From: Syngnathus acus
Taxonomy: Eukaryota > Chordata > Actinopteri > Syngnathiformes > Syngnathidae
Direction of reading: 5' to 3'
Assembly (NCBI RefSeq): GCF_901709675.1
Contig: NC_051095.1
Location: forward strand, 11,547,956-11,611,955
DNA length: 64,000 bases
Shown here in pieces: positions 35,511-48,256 of this stretch (position 1 is its first letter; every line of letters starts with the position of its first letter). The position numbers were made by a program, and so were the translations under genes. The notes beneath the pieces are model-generated. The model had not been told where the DNA came from and did no database searches. It saw only the letters and a list, made by a program, of their open reading frames with translations.

Positions 35511-37532
35511 AACCTCAACAAGTGGAGTTTAACTAGTAGACAATGATCGAAAAAGAAGTCAGTGGTCTAACTCAAATACAGAGTTTGTTCAAAGAGTCCC
35601 CGGGAGGGTCAGGATGGTGCTAGGTTGATGAAGCAATTATCCCCGCTGGAGGAGGAGATCAGCTTGCGCAAGTGTGCCTGTGAAGTCTGGATGTCTGATG
35701 GAGCTTTCATGCCTAACACGATCTCGGCTGTTCATCCTCTCAGGCCTCCAGAGATCATTATGGGGCTTGTGTTCTCAGAAGCACTCTATCTCTGTGAGGC
35801 TGCACTTTGGCACCTTGGCAGTTCCTTAAGTAATTGTGTCAATGACCGTTCTCATTACTTCTGTTTATGCAGCGGCAATTAGACTGGAGTATAACCTCTG
35901 TTCTGTGATGCAGGTTGACTTCCACATTCTTCCCGTAGGAAACAGTGTAAAGAGAATGAATTAGCGCCAGTCTCAAACTTCCTCCATCATTACTGTTAGT
36001 TGCTGCATAATGTTATAACATTTTAGCACTCACAACTGCGTTACAAATAGAATGAGACCTTAACTACTCTATAACGCGACTAAATGCATCCACCCAATTT
36101 CTCTACTGCTTGTTTTCATTAGGGTTGTGAAAACCTGATGTTCAGATCTCTTATTGCTATTTTGAGTTTATGTGTGTTCGTGTGCAAAACCCTGAGACAA
36201 ACAGGAGTGCAGCATGGAACGTCAGCAGCCCAGGGCATCCCTGTAGTATGGGTCCTTCACTAGTTCAGTATTCAGACATGTTTAATAATACAGAAACAAG
36301 ACAAACTAAGTCTTTGTTGGTGACTGGAACAAGCCATAGCATTTTTATTGGTGGCACTAGAAGGGTTTTAAGATGAGTGTATATTTCCTTCTAACCTAGT
36401 CGATGACACCAAACAAGACGCATGCTGAAGTCTCTCAGGAGTTTCAAATGAGGTTTCCAGCTTCTGAATTGTAAATAAACGGCTGTATTTTGCCATAAAT
36501 TCAAAGCAGTTGGGTAATCAACGACTTACACCAGCTCTGAGACCCATTTCCAGTCTCATCAAGTTAGTACCTGTTAGTTTCCTGCACCACTGAACTGTCA
36601 ATCATATGCCGTGGCGACATCACTGTCAGCGTCTTTGTTCCATTGAAAAAGAAAGTGTGGTGACTTAAACCCCTCGATCGTTGGCAGAACAATAAATGTG
36701 ACCTTGACAAAACCTCTGCTGCAAATCAGCACACCGCAATGGTACCTTGACCTACCCACCTTTTCATGGAACTTAAAAGTATTTTCACATTATATTCTCC
36801 TGTAGATTTAAGAGCTTATTGGTTCCCCTATTGTTATGAATAAGGCAGTAAATTACCTGAAACTTGGTTGCAGATCACAAGCAAGATTGGAAATGCATGA
36901 CAGACTTGGTGCAAGCAGTTCACACATACTGTACTTTCTTTCAGTTGATTGCTCCAAGAACCTTCCAAAATATGCAACTTGTACACCAATTAGAGTGCCT
37001 GGTAGAATATTCCACAAAAATATAATGAGTACTGATGAAGCTTCAAAACGGGCCATAAGCTGCACAAAATGGTATGTATTATGTGAACATAGTCATCATA
37101 TTTGGTAGTAACACGGCCGAATCCATCTTTGCTTTGCTATGCTATGAACTGCTTTGAAATAATGGCTGCCTGTCATAACAAGCCAAGTGAGACGGGGAAA
37201 ATGGCATTTTTGTAGCAACCCACTTCGAGGATTGTCCACCCAGTCTGACAGATCCTTCCTCCTCCTCTTGCAGAGAGAAGCAGCCGGGAATACATCAACC
37301 CACATCCCTGCGGCAGTGGCCGGCGCACGAGTTGCATTTTAATTGTACGCACCCTGCTATGCATTTACCTCCAGGTGCAAGCAGGACTGATGTACATGTT
37401 CCGTTCCAAAGAGAAAATGATGACTGATGAAAAAAGATGGGGAACATGAGACTTGGCCACTGTAAGAAGCCAATACGATGGCATGTATGCACTTGAATTT
37501 TAGTTTTTGTTTTCAGCTTATATCCTTACAAC
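35511..37532. other. Intergenic, no gene recognised
   Basis: Frames up to 90 codons without motifs. No named repeat. Confidence 0.55.
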
Positions 37533-37770
37533 AATTGGGTAAAAAAAATAACCCAGTGGGGATCAAAAAGGGACAGATCCACCATTTTGGGTCTTCAGTT
37601 AACCACATAAAAGAGTTTTGTGGGCTATTAATTTGATATAACTTCCGGGGTTAAATAAATAAATAAAGGGTTAAATAAATAAATAAATAAACGCGCATAA
37701 TAAAGTGATATTCAACCCATGTTGATGGCTCAGTCATTTAACCTGTATAATGTTATTTTTGACCCAATGA
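37533..37770 (+). mobile_element. Putative AACCCA-rich MITE
   Basis: ATTGGGTAAAAAAAATAACC near the left end is approximately inverted as GTTATTTTTGACCCAAT near the right end, with further AACCCA/GGGTT motifs between. This resembles fish MITEs rich in AACCCA motifs. An AATA repeat sits inside (37644-37691). Target duplication was not found. Confidence 0.4.
37644..37691 (+). repeat. (AAAT)n repeat in two blocks
   Basis: Two TTAAATAAATAAATAA-type blocks separated by GGG. Confidence 0.85.
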
Positions 37771-39338
37771 TTTTTTTTTTTTTTGACTGCCCTGGTCTAC
37801 ACTAGAAAGACCAACAGTCAGACATCACTCAAGAAAAGTCACTAACTATGGGATTTGAAGTTGTGATTGTCCCATTCTGAGTTGTTGCTTTGTAATACCT
37901 GACGGGACATTTCTTCTCTAAAGCACTGAACAGAGTATTTTCTGTCTAAATTCAAATTCATTGGCTGACATCAGACAAGTCATCAAGGATAAGGTATGTG
38001 AAGTTAACACAATTTTAAATACGTAAGACTCCAGCATTACCATTCATTGTCCCTTGTTAGCTAAGTTAAGGTGGCATGTTTTGTTTATTTTATGTTTACC
38101 ATCAATAATGGCTAACTTGCATGACATCTAATAATCTCAAATGTTGAGACATGAACTGATTACTGTAATTGACTAATTTTCATTAGTTTGTGTTGAACAT
38201 AGTTTTTCAAAACTAATTACAACAAATTGTGTTCCATCACATAGGTTCCACTTTATAATGACGGGCAAAAGTCCTTTGTAAGCCTTCATTTCACTTGTAA
38301 GTAAGCACTTCTACTCACACCTTGCATCTGGGACGTGTAATGGTTCCGAAATGCCTTTTGAACGAAAGGCTGATCATGCCTGTTCTTTTGAAACCTAGTG
38401 CTCCCGCCAAGAGCACCATATGACAGATTTCACAAGTGTCCCATAAGTGGCAACTCTACTCACTGCTCCACTCAGTCTTTTTTTGATGGAAGCGCAGTCA
38501 ACCTGCACACTGCAAGGAGAAATCGCACAGGATACTTGTCCTTCTTATTTTACTCTAGCTTTACAAAACTAATATCAAGCCAATCTAATGGATACCATTT
38601 TGACACAACTGTTGGCTGCACTTGCCTGAGATTCATTCATTCGTTCATTTGAACTCTCCGGGTTTGGTCTTACAAATGACCTGTCTAGATATATATTTTT
38701 GATACAGATCGCTTGCTTGACTGCCTTTTGAGTGCCAATTATAGCAGCAGCCTGACAAGTTACCACACAAGGCGAGGATCCGTATGTGACTGAGGGTTCT
38801 TTATACAGGATTTAAAAAAAAAAAAAACAACTATGTGATCTCATCACCTGAATATTTGAAAAGAGGATCCTGATTCTTTCCTGTATTAGTTGAAAACTTG
38901 TGATTGAAGGGGTTAGTTGTAGAAATGGGAGATTAGCAATGGGAGCGGCTGGACGTAGCAGCTCAACTACTGACGGTTCCTTGTTTAACATTCAGTGGAA
39001 GAGGAACTTGCTAGAGCACGTCGTCTTTGGGTTTGTTGAATGGTTCCTGGCTTGTTCTGGCTATGTGTCAGAGTGTACATGAACAAGACACAGAGCACTG
39101 AATGACACTCCAGTGAGTGAATTTAAGATAGAAAAGCACCTATGAAAGTAATGTCTAATATTGAAATTGGACTATTGAATTTTTTTATATTTGTTATTCA
39201 CATCAAGCATCCATGTTATTGTGGTGAAATATTTAAAACTGTAGTGATAATGTCCTAGATGTTTGCATTATGTTGTAATCTCACTTATGATCTTATGGTC
39301 ATGCTTATGTTAGAATTGTGTGACGTTGTCGTAGTGAT
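37771..39338. other. Intergenic, no gene recognised
   Basis: Mixed sequence with an A-run at 38814-38827; nothing codes convincingly. Confidence 0.55.
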
Positions 39339-39340
39339 TA

Positions 39341-39603
39341 CCGTATTTTCCAGACTATAAATTGCTACTTTTTGCACAAGCTTTGAACCCTGCGATTTAT
39401 AGTCCAGTGCGGCGTATCTATGGATTTTTCATGATTTTGATGATATTGTACAATTTGTTCATATTTTCTTTCATATGAAAATTAAACATTAAAACACCTA
39501 CAGATTGTAGTCCAGTGCTTATATAGAAACAAAACAGGATTTTACCCACATTTTACTTGGTGCATCTTATATTTGGGTGCGGTTTATAGTCCAGGAATTA
39601 CAG
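39341..39603 (+). mobile_element. Short TIR MITE related to the 8498-9143 element
   Basis: It starts CCGTATTTTCCAGACTATAA directly after a TA and ends TTATAGTCCAGGAATTACAG followed by TA (39604-39605). The left end matches the other element at 19 of 20 bases. The interior carries extra copies of a TTATAGTCCAGTGC motif near 39400 and 39510, so internal TIR-like repeats are present. There is no coding remnant. It is a 263-bp non-autonomous copy. Confidence 0.7.
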
Positions 39604-39605
39604 TA

Positions 39606-42600
39606 GTTAAAAATTTGCAAGTGCAAACTGCAAAGTCTTTAGTAAATTAACATCTGTAACTGAAGTAGAGAAAAAAAACTCAGTTAATTTGCTTTCATTT
39701 CAGCGTTAGCTTATTATGAGAACAAAACATTTATTTATGAAAAATCTGGCATAATTTATTGTAATACTTAATTAAAGTAGTGCTTGTGTTTGTTTATAAA
39801 TACATTGGAAGAGGACATATGCACAAACAATGGATTATACTTACAGTGTGATATAATTTTGGTGTGAACGGGTTTCTTTAGATGCGCTTTTAAGTAACAT
39901 CAGGAACCCATCCAGTAGATATTGGAACAAAGGCTTACATTTATCTTAAATCATCAATATTGCTTTTTTAACACTGCAAAATGCTGACTAGAAGATGTAA
40001 ACTTTACATAGTGCAGCTTGCTTTTACACATTACTTCAAGCATCCTGTAGAGTTGGGAGCAAAAACCAATTGCTTTCATTTTCAAGCCATTTTTTTTTCC
40101 AAAGCAGGTTGTGCACTAAGGAATAACTTGGCTTTTGAAAATGATGAACTCAGAGGCGGCAGCTAAACATGTTGACATTTAATCAAGATCTCCTTTCCCA
40201 TACGAATAGTTTTTACTCCCTTACAAGAAAATCAGCGATTTCCTTCAGCACCATCACAACAGTTCAATGAGCATCTACTGCATGCATGCATGTGAATATA
40301 CGTAGAGATAAAAATGAATCGTGCCATTCTGCTAAACACCTACTTGCACTCTACAGTTATGTACCATCGTTCAGTGTGTACTAGGTGTGTTATGTTATGG
40401 AACACTAGACACTACTTTCCCCTGAGCTTCCTTCCATCTCTCACACCAAACTCTATCATAAATCATACACAAGCACCAGTCATTTGATGAAAAAAATTCA
40501 TGTCCAACAAGAATATTCCACAACTTCTTGTCACTATGATTAGTAAAGAGTTCACTGTTCTTAACAGTTCCTTTTGTCAGAAAGGGAAGATTTTACCCAA
40601 AAAAACAGGTAATTACAGCGCTGGCAAAAAATATGTAGCATCAACTATGACCCTTGACTCCATTTACCCTGAGGAAAAAAAACTATTAACATTAAGCACT
40701 TAAATTTGAGTTGGAGACATATTTCAGATGTAGCATTTTCATTTCGGACTTCATTCTCAAATGCAAAAGGAAGCAAATTTTATTTGCGAAGAAAAAAAAT
40801 ATTTCTAATGACATGAAATAGGGGGGAAAAGAGTAAACAAACCAACCGCAACAAACAATATGAGATGTGGTACAAGCAGTTACTTGTTTTCAAATAGTCC
40901 AAAATCTAACAAGAAAAGTGAGCCCCAATGAAGACAAAGTAAAACTATCCCCTGTGGAGGCAGCACCTCATCTCCAAATTGCAGAATTACACTCGCCAAT
41001 TAGTGTATAGTACAGTATAGTTGAAAGAAAAATGGATTCTAAAACTATTCGGTAGTGAAAGACGATAAAAGCAAGAGCTGGACAAATGGCAGACTGATTG
41101 GAACGAATCTGCATATAATATTGCACATATAATACTGCCAAGTGAGCGCAGAGAAGGCGCGGTTGTCTAAAACAGTGACATTTGACTTCTATGACACCCA
41201 ATGTCCCGTGTTTATGTGAGGGGGAGGAGTCATGTCACAAGACATTAGCGGTGACATTATATTTGCGAGCATGATCATCTTGAAGACATTTAATTAGCTT
41301 AGCCCTTGTAGACATTAACATTTTGAAATGTCAGATGATGGGGGTGCTAAAATAAGAGTACCATGGACTTCTGGAAATATGACTTTATAGGCGACCTTGA
41401 TGACCTCTAGGAGTGAGAGGAGACAAACGCTAATATTGAGGAACCTCATGAACCAGGTGTGCCGGCTTTTGTAACCTGCTGATGATTTAATTGCTCATAA
41501 TATTTACAAGTTGTCATAAGGTTTGGACTGAATGAGGTACGTTATCTCTGCTGAACATTGAACAACAGTTGGGGTTTACTGGCTAGCCAATATGGGATAA
41601 ATTATAAGCCTCCAACCTTGTGACAGGGCCATTCGTTTTCTCTTAGGCAAATCAATCCAACTATCTTCTCTGGATTTCCGCTGCTTTTGTCGTCCCCACT
41701 CGAGCTGTCTTTACTAATAATCAGCTTTCATGTCCAATAAAAGAACCCTTTTATTGTCCCAAATGCCACCACTTCAGCAAATAAATGGAAATGCATCAGG
41801 GTTCTTTTGCAAGGACATATGTGTACATGCCATGCAAAGGGGAGGGCGGCTGCACAATAACGCTTTCTGTCAGGACGAGTTCCATCACTGTGATGACACA
41901 TCTAGTACACTTAACCTCTAAAAGAAAGGAGAAAATGTGTGAAAATTTAATGATTCTTAAGCGGAATGTGGTGTTCGGGAAATGTGATGTGAGAATTGTC
42001 TAAAACCTGCAGCTTGTCATGGAAATGTCACCAGAATGTGATGTTAAAAATACAAGCGAAGCCGCACCACTCGTGTCATAAAGGGCAAAACATTAGGTAC
42101 AGCTTAACATGTTAATCAGATCCAATTTGAGAGCTGTGTAAGCTGCCAGTTCGAGATCCTGTAAAGTACATTTTTTTGATTTTCTTTTCTATACTATATA
42201 CTGTAAATAGTTGACAATAATTGACAAAAACTGATACTTGCTTATTGAAGCATTTTGACAAAAACATTCAAACATTCATTTTCTGTAATTGACCATTTTC
42301 ACAGGATGAGGACATCTGTTAGAACATCACGCATCATGTTTAATCTCCATGAACTTCTGATGAAGTGAATACAAGTCTTCTTAAACAACCTGTACAGCTG
42401 TCGGGAGCACCCTGAACATTCAAGAGCATCTGTGTCTCTTCTGCTGCTATCAGTAAATAATGCACTGCCGCGCATCTGCAGTCTGGCTTAATATATAATT
42501 CACACCTTGTGTGCAGGGAGACAAGCCTTTTGCCACTTGAGAAAGGGAAACACTACAACTGGCTTGGAATTACTTTTGTGTGCTATTTTGGTTAGAGCTA

Positions 42601-45600
42601 TTGAATCAATTCATCAATTAATTGGTCATTGCAGATATCCAATGGTGGATCATGCGGAATGTATTGTCGATTAATTGTGACTTGGTATCGTTTAAGGCAA
42701 ATTGGAATCATATATATGTCACACTATAGAGAGTTGAATTCCTGTACGTGCAAATCCTCCGAGCAGCTTTCATTCAGGTCTTGGAAACAGTAATACATTT
42801 ATTGACTATTAATTTTTACATTAGGCATTCCAGGAAATGTTCCTTCTGTGATTTTTTTGACAAGGTTCAGTTCACTATATCCACCAGTAAACCCGTACAA
42901 GGCTAAAATTCTAACGTGTCGAAATCACATTGCTACTTTATGATGCTCCTTTCTTTCCACATTGTATGTGATATGATTCACACATTAGCAGACATGCAAA
43001 TTGCTGTAAGGGCTGAAGGCAATGTTTTACAGGTTGGTGGTGGCGTTGCACACATGCTAAAATCATTTCTGTTCTATTAGTATGTTGAGCTGAACAAACT
43101 TTTCAGCTGTCTTTTGCTACCCACTGCTGCCGCTGACAGCACGCGATGTGGGAATATGCAAATGGCTATTAATATGTAGAGAATGTACATTAAATGTCAT
43201 GTTCCAAGTCAATGCTTCTGCAGTGCTTGACTCTCATCGCAAAAAGTCTTGTCAGTATCATGGACGACAAAGCGCCGGACTCACTCACAGCGTGCTTTTT
43301 TTTTTTTTTTTAACTAGCGCAGGCCAACTATTCTGCTGAGACAAACACATTAGCCTGATTACGGTTTTATCTGCAAAATGAATGCACAGAAATGGCTGAC
43401 TTGACATTATGTTGCGAATCCAATCTTGTATTGATTGACAGTGCAAGATTGCTTAAGCTCATGGATTCTTGTAGTCTTCGGGCATATTAGTGTTATTTGC
43501 ATTATATACAGTAAATAAGCAATGCTAGGCCTAATTAGTTAATCTACTCTGATTTTAGCAATTCAGGTATGGAAGAAAATAAGCTTTACAGCACGGGCGG
43601 GGCTAACAAACAGCAACAACGCATACAGACCGACATGCCATACCACTTCTGAAATCTCCTGACCTCCTGATTCTTTGATCTATTAATGACATGCAATATT
43701 CATACCCGCAGCTACTGAATGTTTCATTATAACTGCTGGGATGTGGAGTGCATTACTAAGAAGCGTAGCAGCAACATATCTGGAGGATGTTTAACATTTA
43801 TCATGGTGTAATACCTGACCTTGGATGGCGCGCTCATGCAGCCAGCATTTTGGAAATCAAAGGAAATACAATTAGGATAATGCCATGCACTAAATGCGGA
43901 ATGTGTGATGAATATTTATAATTTCCTCAATCTACCAAGAGGGCTGTTGTCTCCATTAGTCACTGCAATTTATGTACCTTTAATGCATCTTGTGTTTGCT
44001 GTTAGAAAAACAAATGTAGCAATAGGGGAATAACCTTAAAAGCTAGTGTTTACGTGCATATATATCATCATATTTAAAGATTGATCTCGCTTTTACGTTA
44101 GCATCGTTGTGGTAACAGCTCATAATAGCTGGAGCATCTATCATGGGAGCGCCGGTAATGCGACACAGTCAACACTGGTAATTATTTAAAAGGATCACCG
44201 TTCCCATTATCTGTAGCAACCAGTTGGTTTTCCTCCCAATTAGGCATGCAGGCAATGAGAATTTCCCTTCTGCTGTTATGGAAATGATACAATAGGGCGA
44301 ATGGGATGGGGGATATATTAGACGATGGGTGTTTACTGCTGCTTTCATTTTCTTTCTAATCACAACCATTAAAATTCTGCAACTCTAATTTATACATTTA
44401 AACTGACTAAGGATGCATTTACATGACATGTTGCATGTGACCTAATCCCATTTTTTCTCCCTCCCCTGTGGCCCAGTCTTGATATGTCTGACTATATGGA
44501 AGAGGATACACTTGGATGTGAATGAAAAGATGAGATGAGCTACAGGTAGAGTGTATACAGTACCATGTCATTGCGAGACTAATACACCAAAAGGTGACTC
44601 CCACTATACAAAGAAAATGCCCATCGTAGATGTAATCCACCTCAAACTTTAGAGGTGAATTTAAAACAGAAGAACTTGGTCCAATAAAAATTAGAAAGAG
44701 TTTTGGTGACGTTTTATATGTATATTTTAGCATATATTCAGAGAGGCAACAGGCTCGCCCCCATTTTCCGTACCCAATTAGCTCCGTTCTAGGTAGACAG
44801 ACAAAAATGTGATGTACCTTTGGGGGAATCTGGTTGCTGCAAGTAATACTGATTTTATACGATTGACCAAACTGAATGCTCACGAAATAAAATTTCATGA
44901 GCATGCACTCACTTTCTGATGTATAACTCCTTTCTTTAAAACTTGTATGGCTTGTGGCGCCAATTAAAATTGAAGTTTGTTATGTAGTGACTGAATTGAG
45001 GTTAGCAATACAAAGACAATCTAATCTAAGAGTCAAACATGCTCACAGAGGGACTGGAAATCTATGGAGCAGTGCAGGTCACAGTACATATATTCAGTTG
45101 CTAAATGGCAGATATTGACTGGTCAATATTGTTTTTAGCTGTTTTAGTACAAGATATGGCTTAATTCCTTTCCTGGATAGTTATAACTCTGATCAAATGC
45201 TTCACCAAAAAAGAAAAAACGTGTAATAAACCCCATATGTTCGTGTATGTGTACTGTAATGTCGTTCATGGCCTCCGCCTTTATGTAGCACAAAGCCCAT
45301 GCGGTAAAGATGTCTTCATGCCACGCTGCACTGACTTCTGTGGTCCCATGTTTGTGACGGTGCAAAGCCAGAGGCAAAGAGAGTGAAGTGTGTCGGCCTG
45401 TGCAGCTGATAACATGGCCTCCGTCACACTCTCACAGTGTTTGCTGTGGAGCGATGCTTTTGTAACACGCTACAGTATTGAGATTGTGAAATTGCTGTCC
45501 TCAGTGGTCTCATTCCTTGAACTGTGGTCTAATGTTGCGCCTCTAGTTTCTAAAGCCAATTTTTAAAACGGTTTACGCCAATGGGGATTTTTTGTGTACT

Positions 45601-47505
45601 GTTTTATTCACCTAGATTTGTTGTGTAAATATGCGCTATTCAAAGATGGTAAAAGACTATGGTTCCACAGACCAGTGTCCTTCTTATGGAAGGATGTGCT
45701 GACAGAATGAGGAAGAAGCTTCTTCAGAGTCTCTTACGAAGCTCCAACATCTGGCCAAGACCGAACGACATGCAATAGCTCTCTAAATAACACTGGCTTT
45801 GGCTGCATCATGCTTGCTTAATGGCATCTTTTGTACAGTAATAATCCGCTCTCATTTATTGGAGGAGACCAGTTCTAATTTCTCAGCAAGGAGAGCGCGA
45901 TTCCACGTCAGCTTGTGCGCTAAGGGCTACATTCTGCCGACACATCTACCGTGCATGATATAGGAATTTGTGCGCGACTATCAAAAAAGGTTTGACTCAT
46001 TCAAGTGTGAGGATGGCTGTAAATCATGGAACATGGAATTTTCCAGAGACTTGTGAATGTCGAAGAAATCTATTAGAAAAATTGAGCGCACTTTAAATAT
46101 GAAAATATCTTATGTAGGGCATGTGGACGTGTTGTCACAAGTGGGATGTGCACAATGCTCCATCTAACACAATGCACATTGAGTGGCAGCATGTGTATTT
46201 TATTCTGTATGAAATAAATCCAATAAAAGCAATACTTTTATGACTGGATGTTTGGTGGTTAATCAATAATAAGCAGGTTGCCCACCATTCAGGTCACTTT
46301 AATGTATTGGACGAACAAATACAAATAAATGATTCAATATCTAACTCACTATTGAGCCATTACAATGACTAGTTGTTGTAATGATGGGAGCTCTGTGCCT
46401 GGCCTATTCACGAGCACCAGTAAGTGTTGGTAACCATCATGGGGCAGGTGTTTCCCAGCATCATCAGCTATTTCTGGACAGTTAACTAAATCAAAACATG
46501 TAAAATGGTTTTGCTTTCATGGGCCACTGGACGTTCTACAGTCTTTGGAATGCGAAAGAGAAAAAATGTCCCATGAATGTGTGCAGAAAGCACGCAGGAT
46601 CACATTTGACAGGAAACTGCCGCAAATTAGGGTGGCTCCAGCCAGACTCTAGCATGAGGATGCCAAAATGACAGATTTGAGAGGACAGCAAAACATGCTT
46701 CCAAAGTTAGATAAATCCAAGGAGTTTGAACCATCGCCAGTGCGTGATGTTGCAGGAGACCTCAATGTACCTCGCAAGTCTTTAATTCTGTGAGCACATG
46801 GGCTTTGGCTTTTTTGCAACATTTATACCAAAAGAAGAGGTCTTAAAAGAAAAAGCATGTACCAAAAGCAGAGGTAGTACAATGAAGGTAACTGTAAGTG
46901 AAGTAATGGACTCATATTGAAGGCAGTTAAGACTCCAGGGTTGTCGCTTGTTATCAAAGTAGAAGTTGGTTGGGAGAATATGCGCAAGAGCGCCACTGTG
47001 CACCATTGATTAAACGCCGGAGGATCTTTGCCGGCGACTGCCAGGCCGACACGTGTTTCAATTCGGCTGGCTCCATCTGTGTAGCGACTACTTGTCAGCA
47101 GAGGTGGCAAATGCACTCACACAGCGTCCCTAAGTTTAATACTAAAAACAGGTAAAAGTAAGTCATGATTCAGCTCAGTTGTACTAAAATGCAAAATCAA
47201 AAGTTGTGCATGAGCAAAACAACTTGGCAAAAAAACAGCGTTGCGCTAGATTTGAGTCATCATTGCTGATCTAAGACATATGTCCACAATGTGTTGTAGC
47301 CTGTTAGTCCAAAGTAATCATCGACAGACTGCTGCATTTTCCCAAACACCTGCTGTTGTTGACAAATCACTGAATGCCAGAATTGTACTCAACCTGCTTT
47401 ATTCTTGTCAAATCGTCTATCCACGGTATGCACCTCCTCCCACCTTAAGTCAGCTGACATGTGCTCAGTCTATCCCATAATTCTGATTATATTTAATAAC
47501 TAATA
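39606..47505. other. Intergenic, possible conserved non-coding blocks
   Basis: The longest frame (44419-44904, minus, 161 codons) has no recognisable domain. 43700-44340 is repeat-free with mixed composition and is the best-looking candidate for conserved regulatory DNA. Confidence 0.5.
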
Positions 47506-47518
47506 TGATGATGATTAT
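47506..47518 (+). repeat. SINE target-site duplication, left copy
   Basis: TGATGATGATTAT is identical to 47881-47893. Confidence 0.85.
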
Positions 47519-47880
47519 CCATCCATCCATTTTCCGAACCGCTCAGTCCCCAAGGGGGTCGCGGGCGTGCTGGAGCCTATCCCAGCCGTCATCGGGCAGT
47601 AGGCGGGGGACACCCTGAACCGGTTGCCAGCCAATCGCAGGGCACACAGAGACAAACAACCATTCGCACTCGCACCCACACCTAGGGACAATTTGGAGTC
47701 TTCAATCGGCCTACCAAGCATGTTTTTGGGATGTGGGAGGAAACCGGAGTGCCCGGAGAAAACCCACGCGGGCCCGGGGAGAACATGCAAACTCCGCACA
47801 GGGAGGGCCGGAGGAGGAATCGAACCCGCACCCTCCTAACTGTGAGGCGGACGTGCTACTCAGTGCGCCACCGAGCCGCC
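47519..47880 (-). mobile_element. Full-length tRNA-derived SINE with 13-bp target-site duplication
   Basis: Read on the minus strand, the element starts GGCGGCTCGGTGGCGCACTG and contains an A-box-like segment (47855-47870) and a perfect B box, GGTTCGATTCC (47816-47826), the internal RNA polymerase III promoter of a tRNA-derived SINE. A conserved body follows, containing the complement of ATGCAAACTCCGCACAGGGA and of TGGGATGTGGGAGGAAACC. It ends in a (GGAT)n tail. TGATGATGATTAT lies on both sides (47506-47518 and 47881-47893). Open frames through it are not genes. It belongs to a family found all over teleost genomes. Confidence 0.92.
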
Positions 47881-47893
47881 TGATGATGATTAT
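47881..47893 (+). repeat. SINE target-site duplication, right copy
   Basis: TGATGATGATTAT is identical to 47506-47518. Confidence 0.85.
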
Positions 47894-48202
47894 TTCTCTT
47901 ATAATTTAGCTTGAAGCAGTCACACGCTTCTGCTCACCCTCCATTCCCAATGATTTGTTCAGGACCTCTGAGTGAGCATTGACTCACCAGTACACACCTC
48001 CAAATCATACATAGACTCTGCCCGACCGGTCGGAAACTCCAATGCTGCTGGGAGCATGCTGCCAAAAGAGTTTCATTAAGCTGAACAATACTGGAGCCAG
48101 GGATTGAGCCTGCGTTACTGCAATGCACCAGCTTGCCCAACATCATTACTATCCAATGATAACAGAACAATCTAATCGGAACAGAAACTTAAGCTTGGGT
48201 GA

Positions 48203-48256
48203 CTAACTCAACTCGACTGAACTCAACTGTATTTATAGAGCACTTTAAAACAAATG
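48203..48256 (+). repeat. Possible interspersed repeat fragment
   Basis: ACTCAACTGTATTTATAGAG followed by CACTTTAAAACAA resembles a widespread fish motif. It is too short to classify. Confidence 0.3.

Noticed and set aside
44419-44904. 161-codon minus-strand open frame
   Set aside because: No domain, no signal, and odd composition (Ser/Tyr/Cys-rich, as from reading AT-rich non-coding DNA).
47015-47036. CGCCGG/CCGGCG hairpin as a terminator or RNA element
   Set aside because: A 6-bp stem with a 10-base loop is too weak and there is no transcript context.
47515-47839. Two open frames across the SINE
   Set aside because: The sequence is a tRNA-derived SINE with identified boundaries, not coding.
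47816-47870. A tRNA gene on the minus strand
   Set aside because: A and B boxes are present but they belong to the SINE head; no complete cloverleaf is formed.
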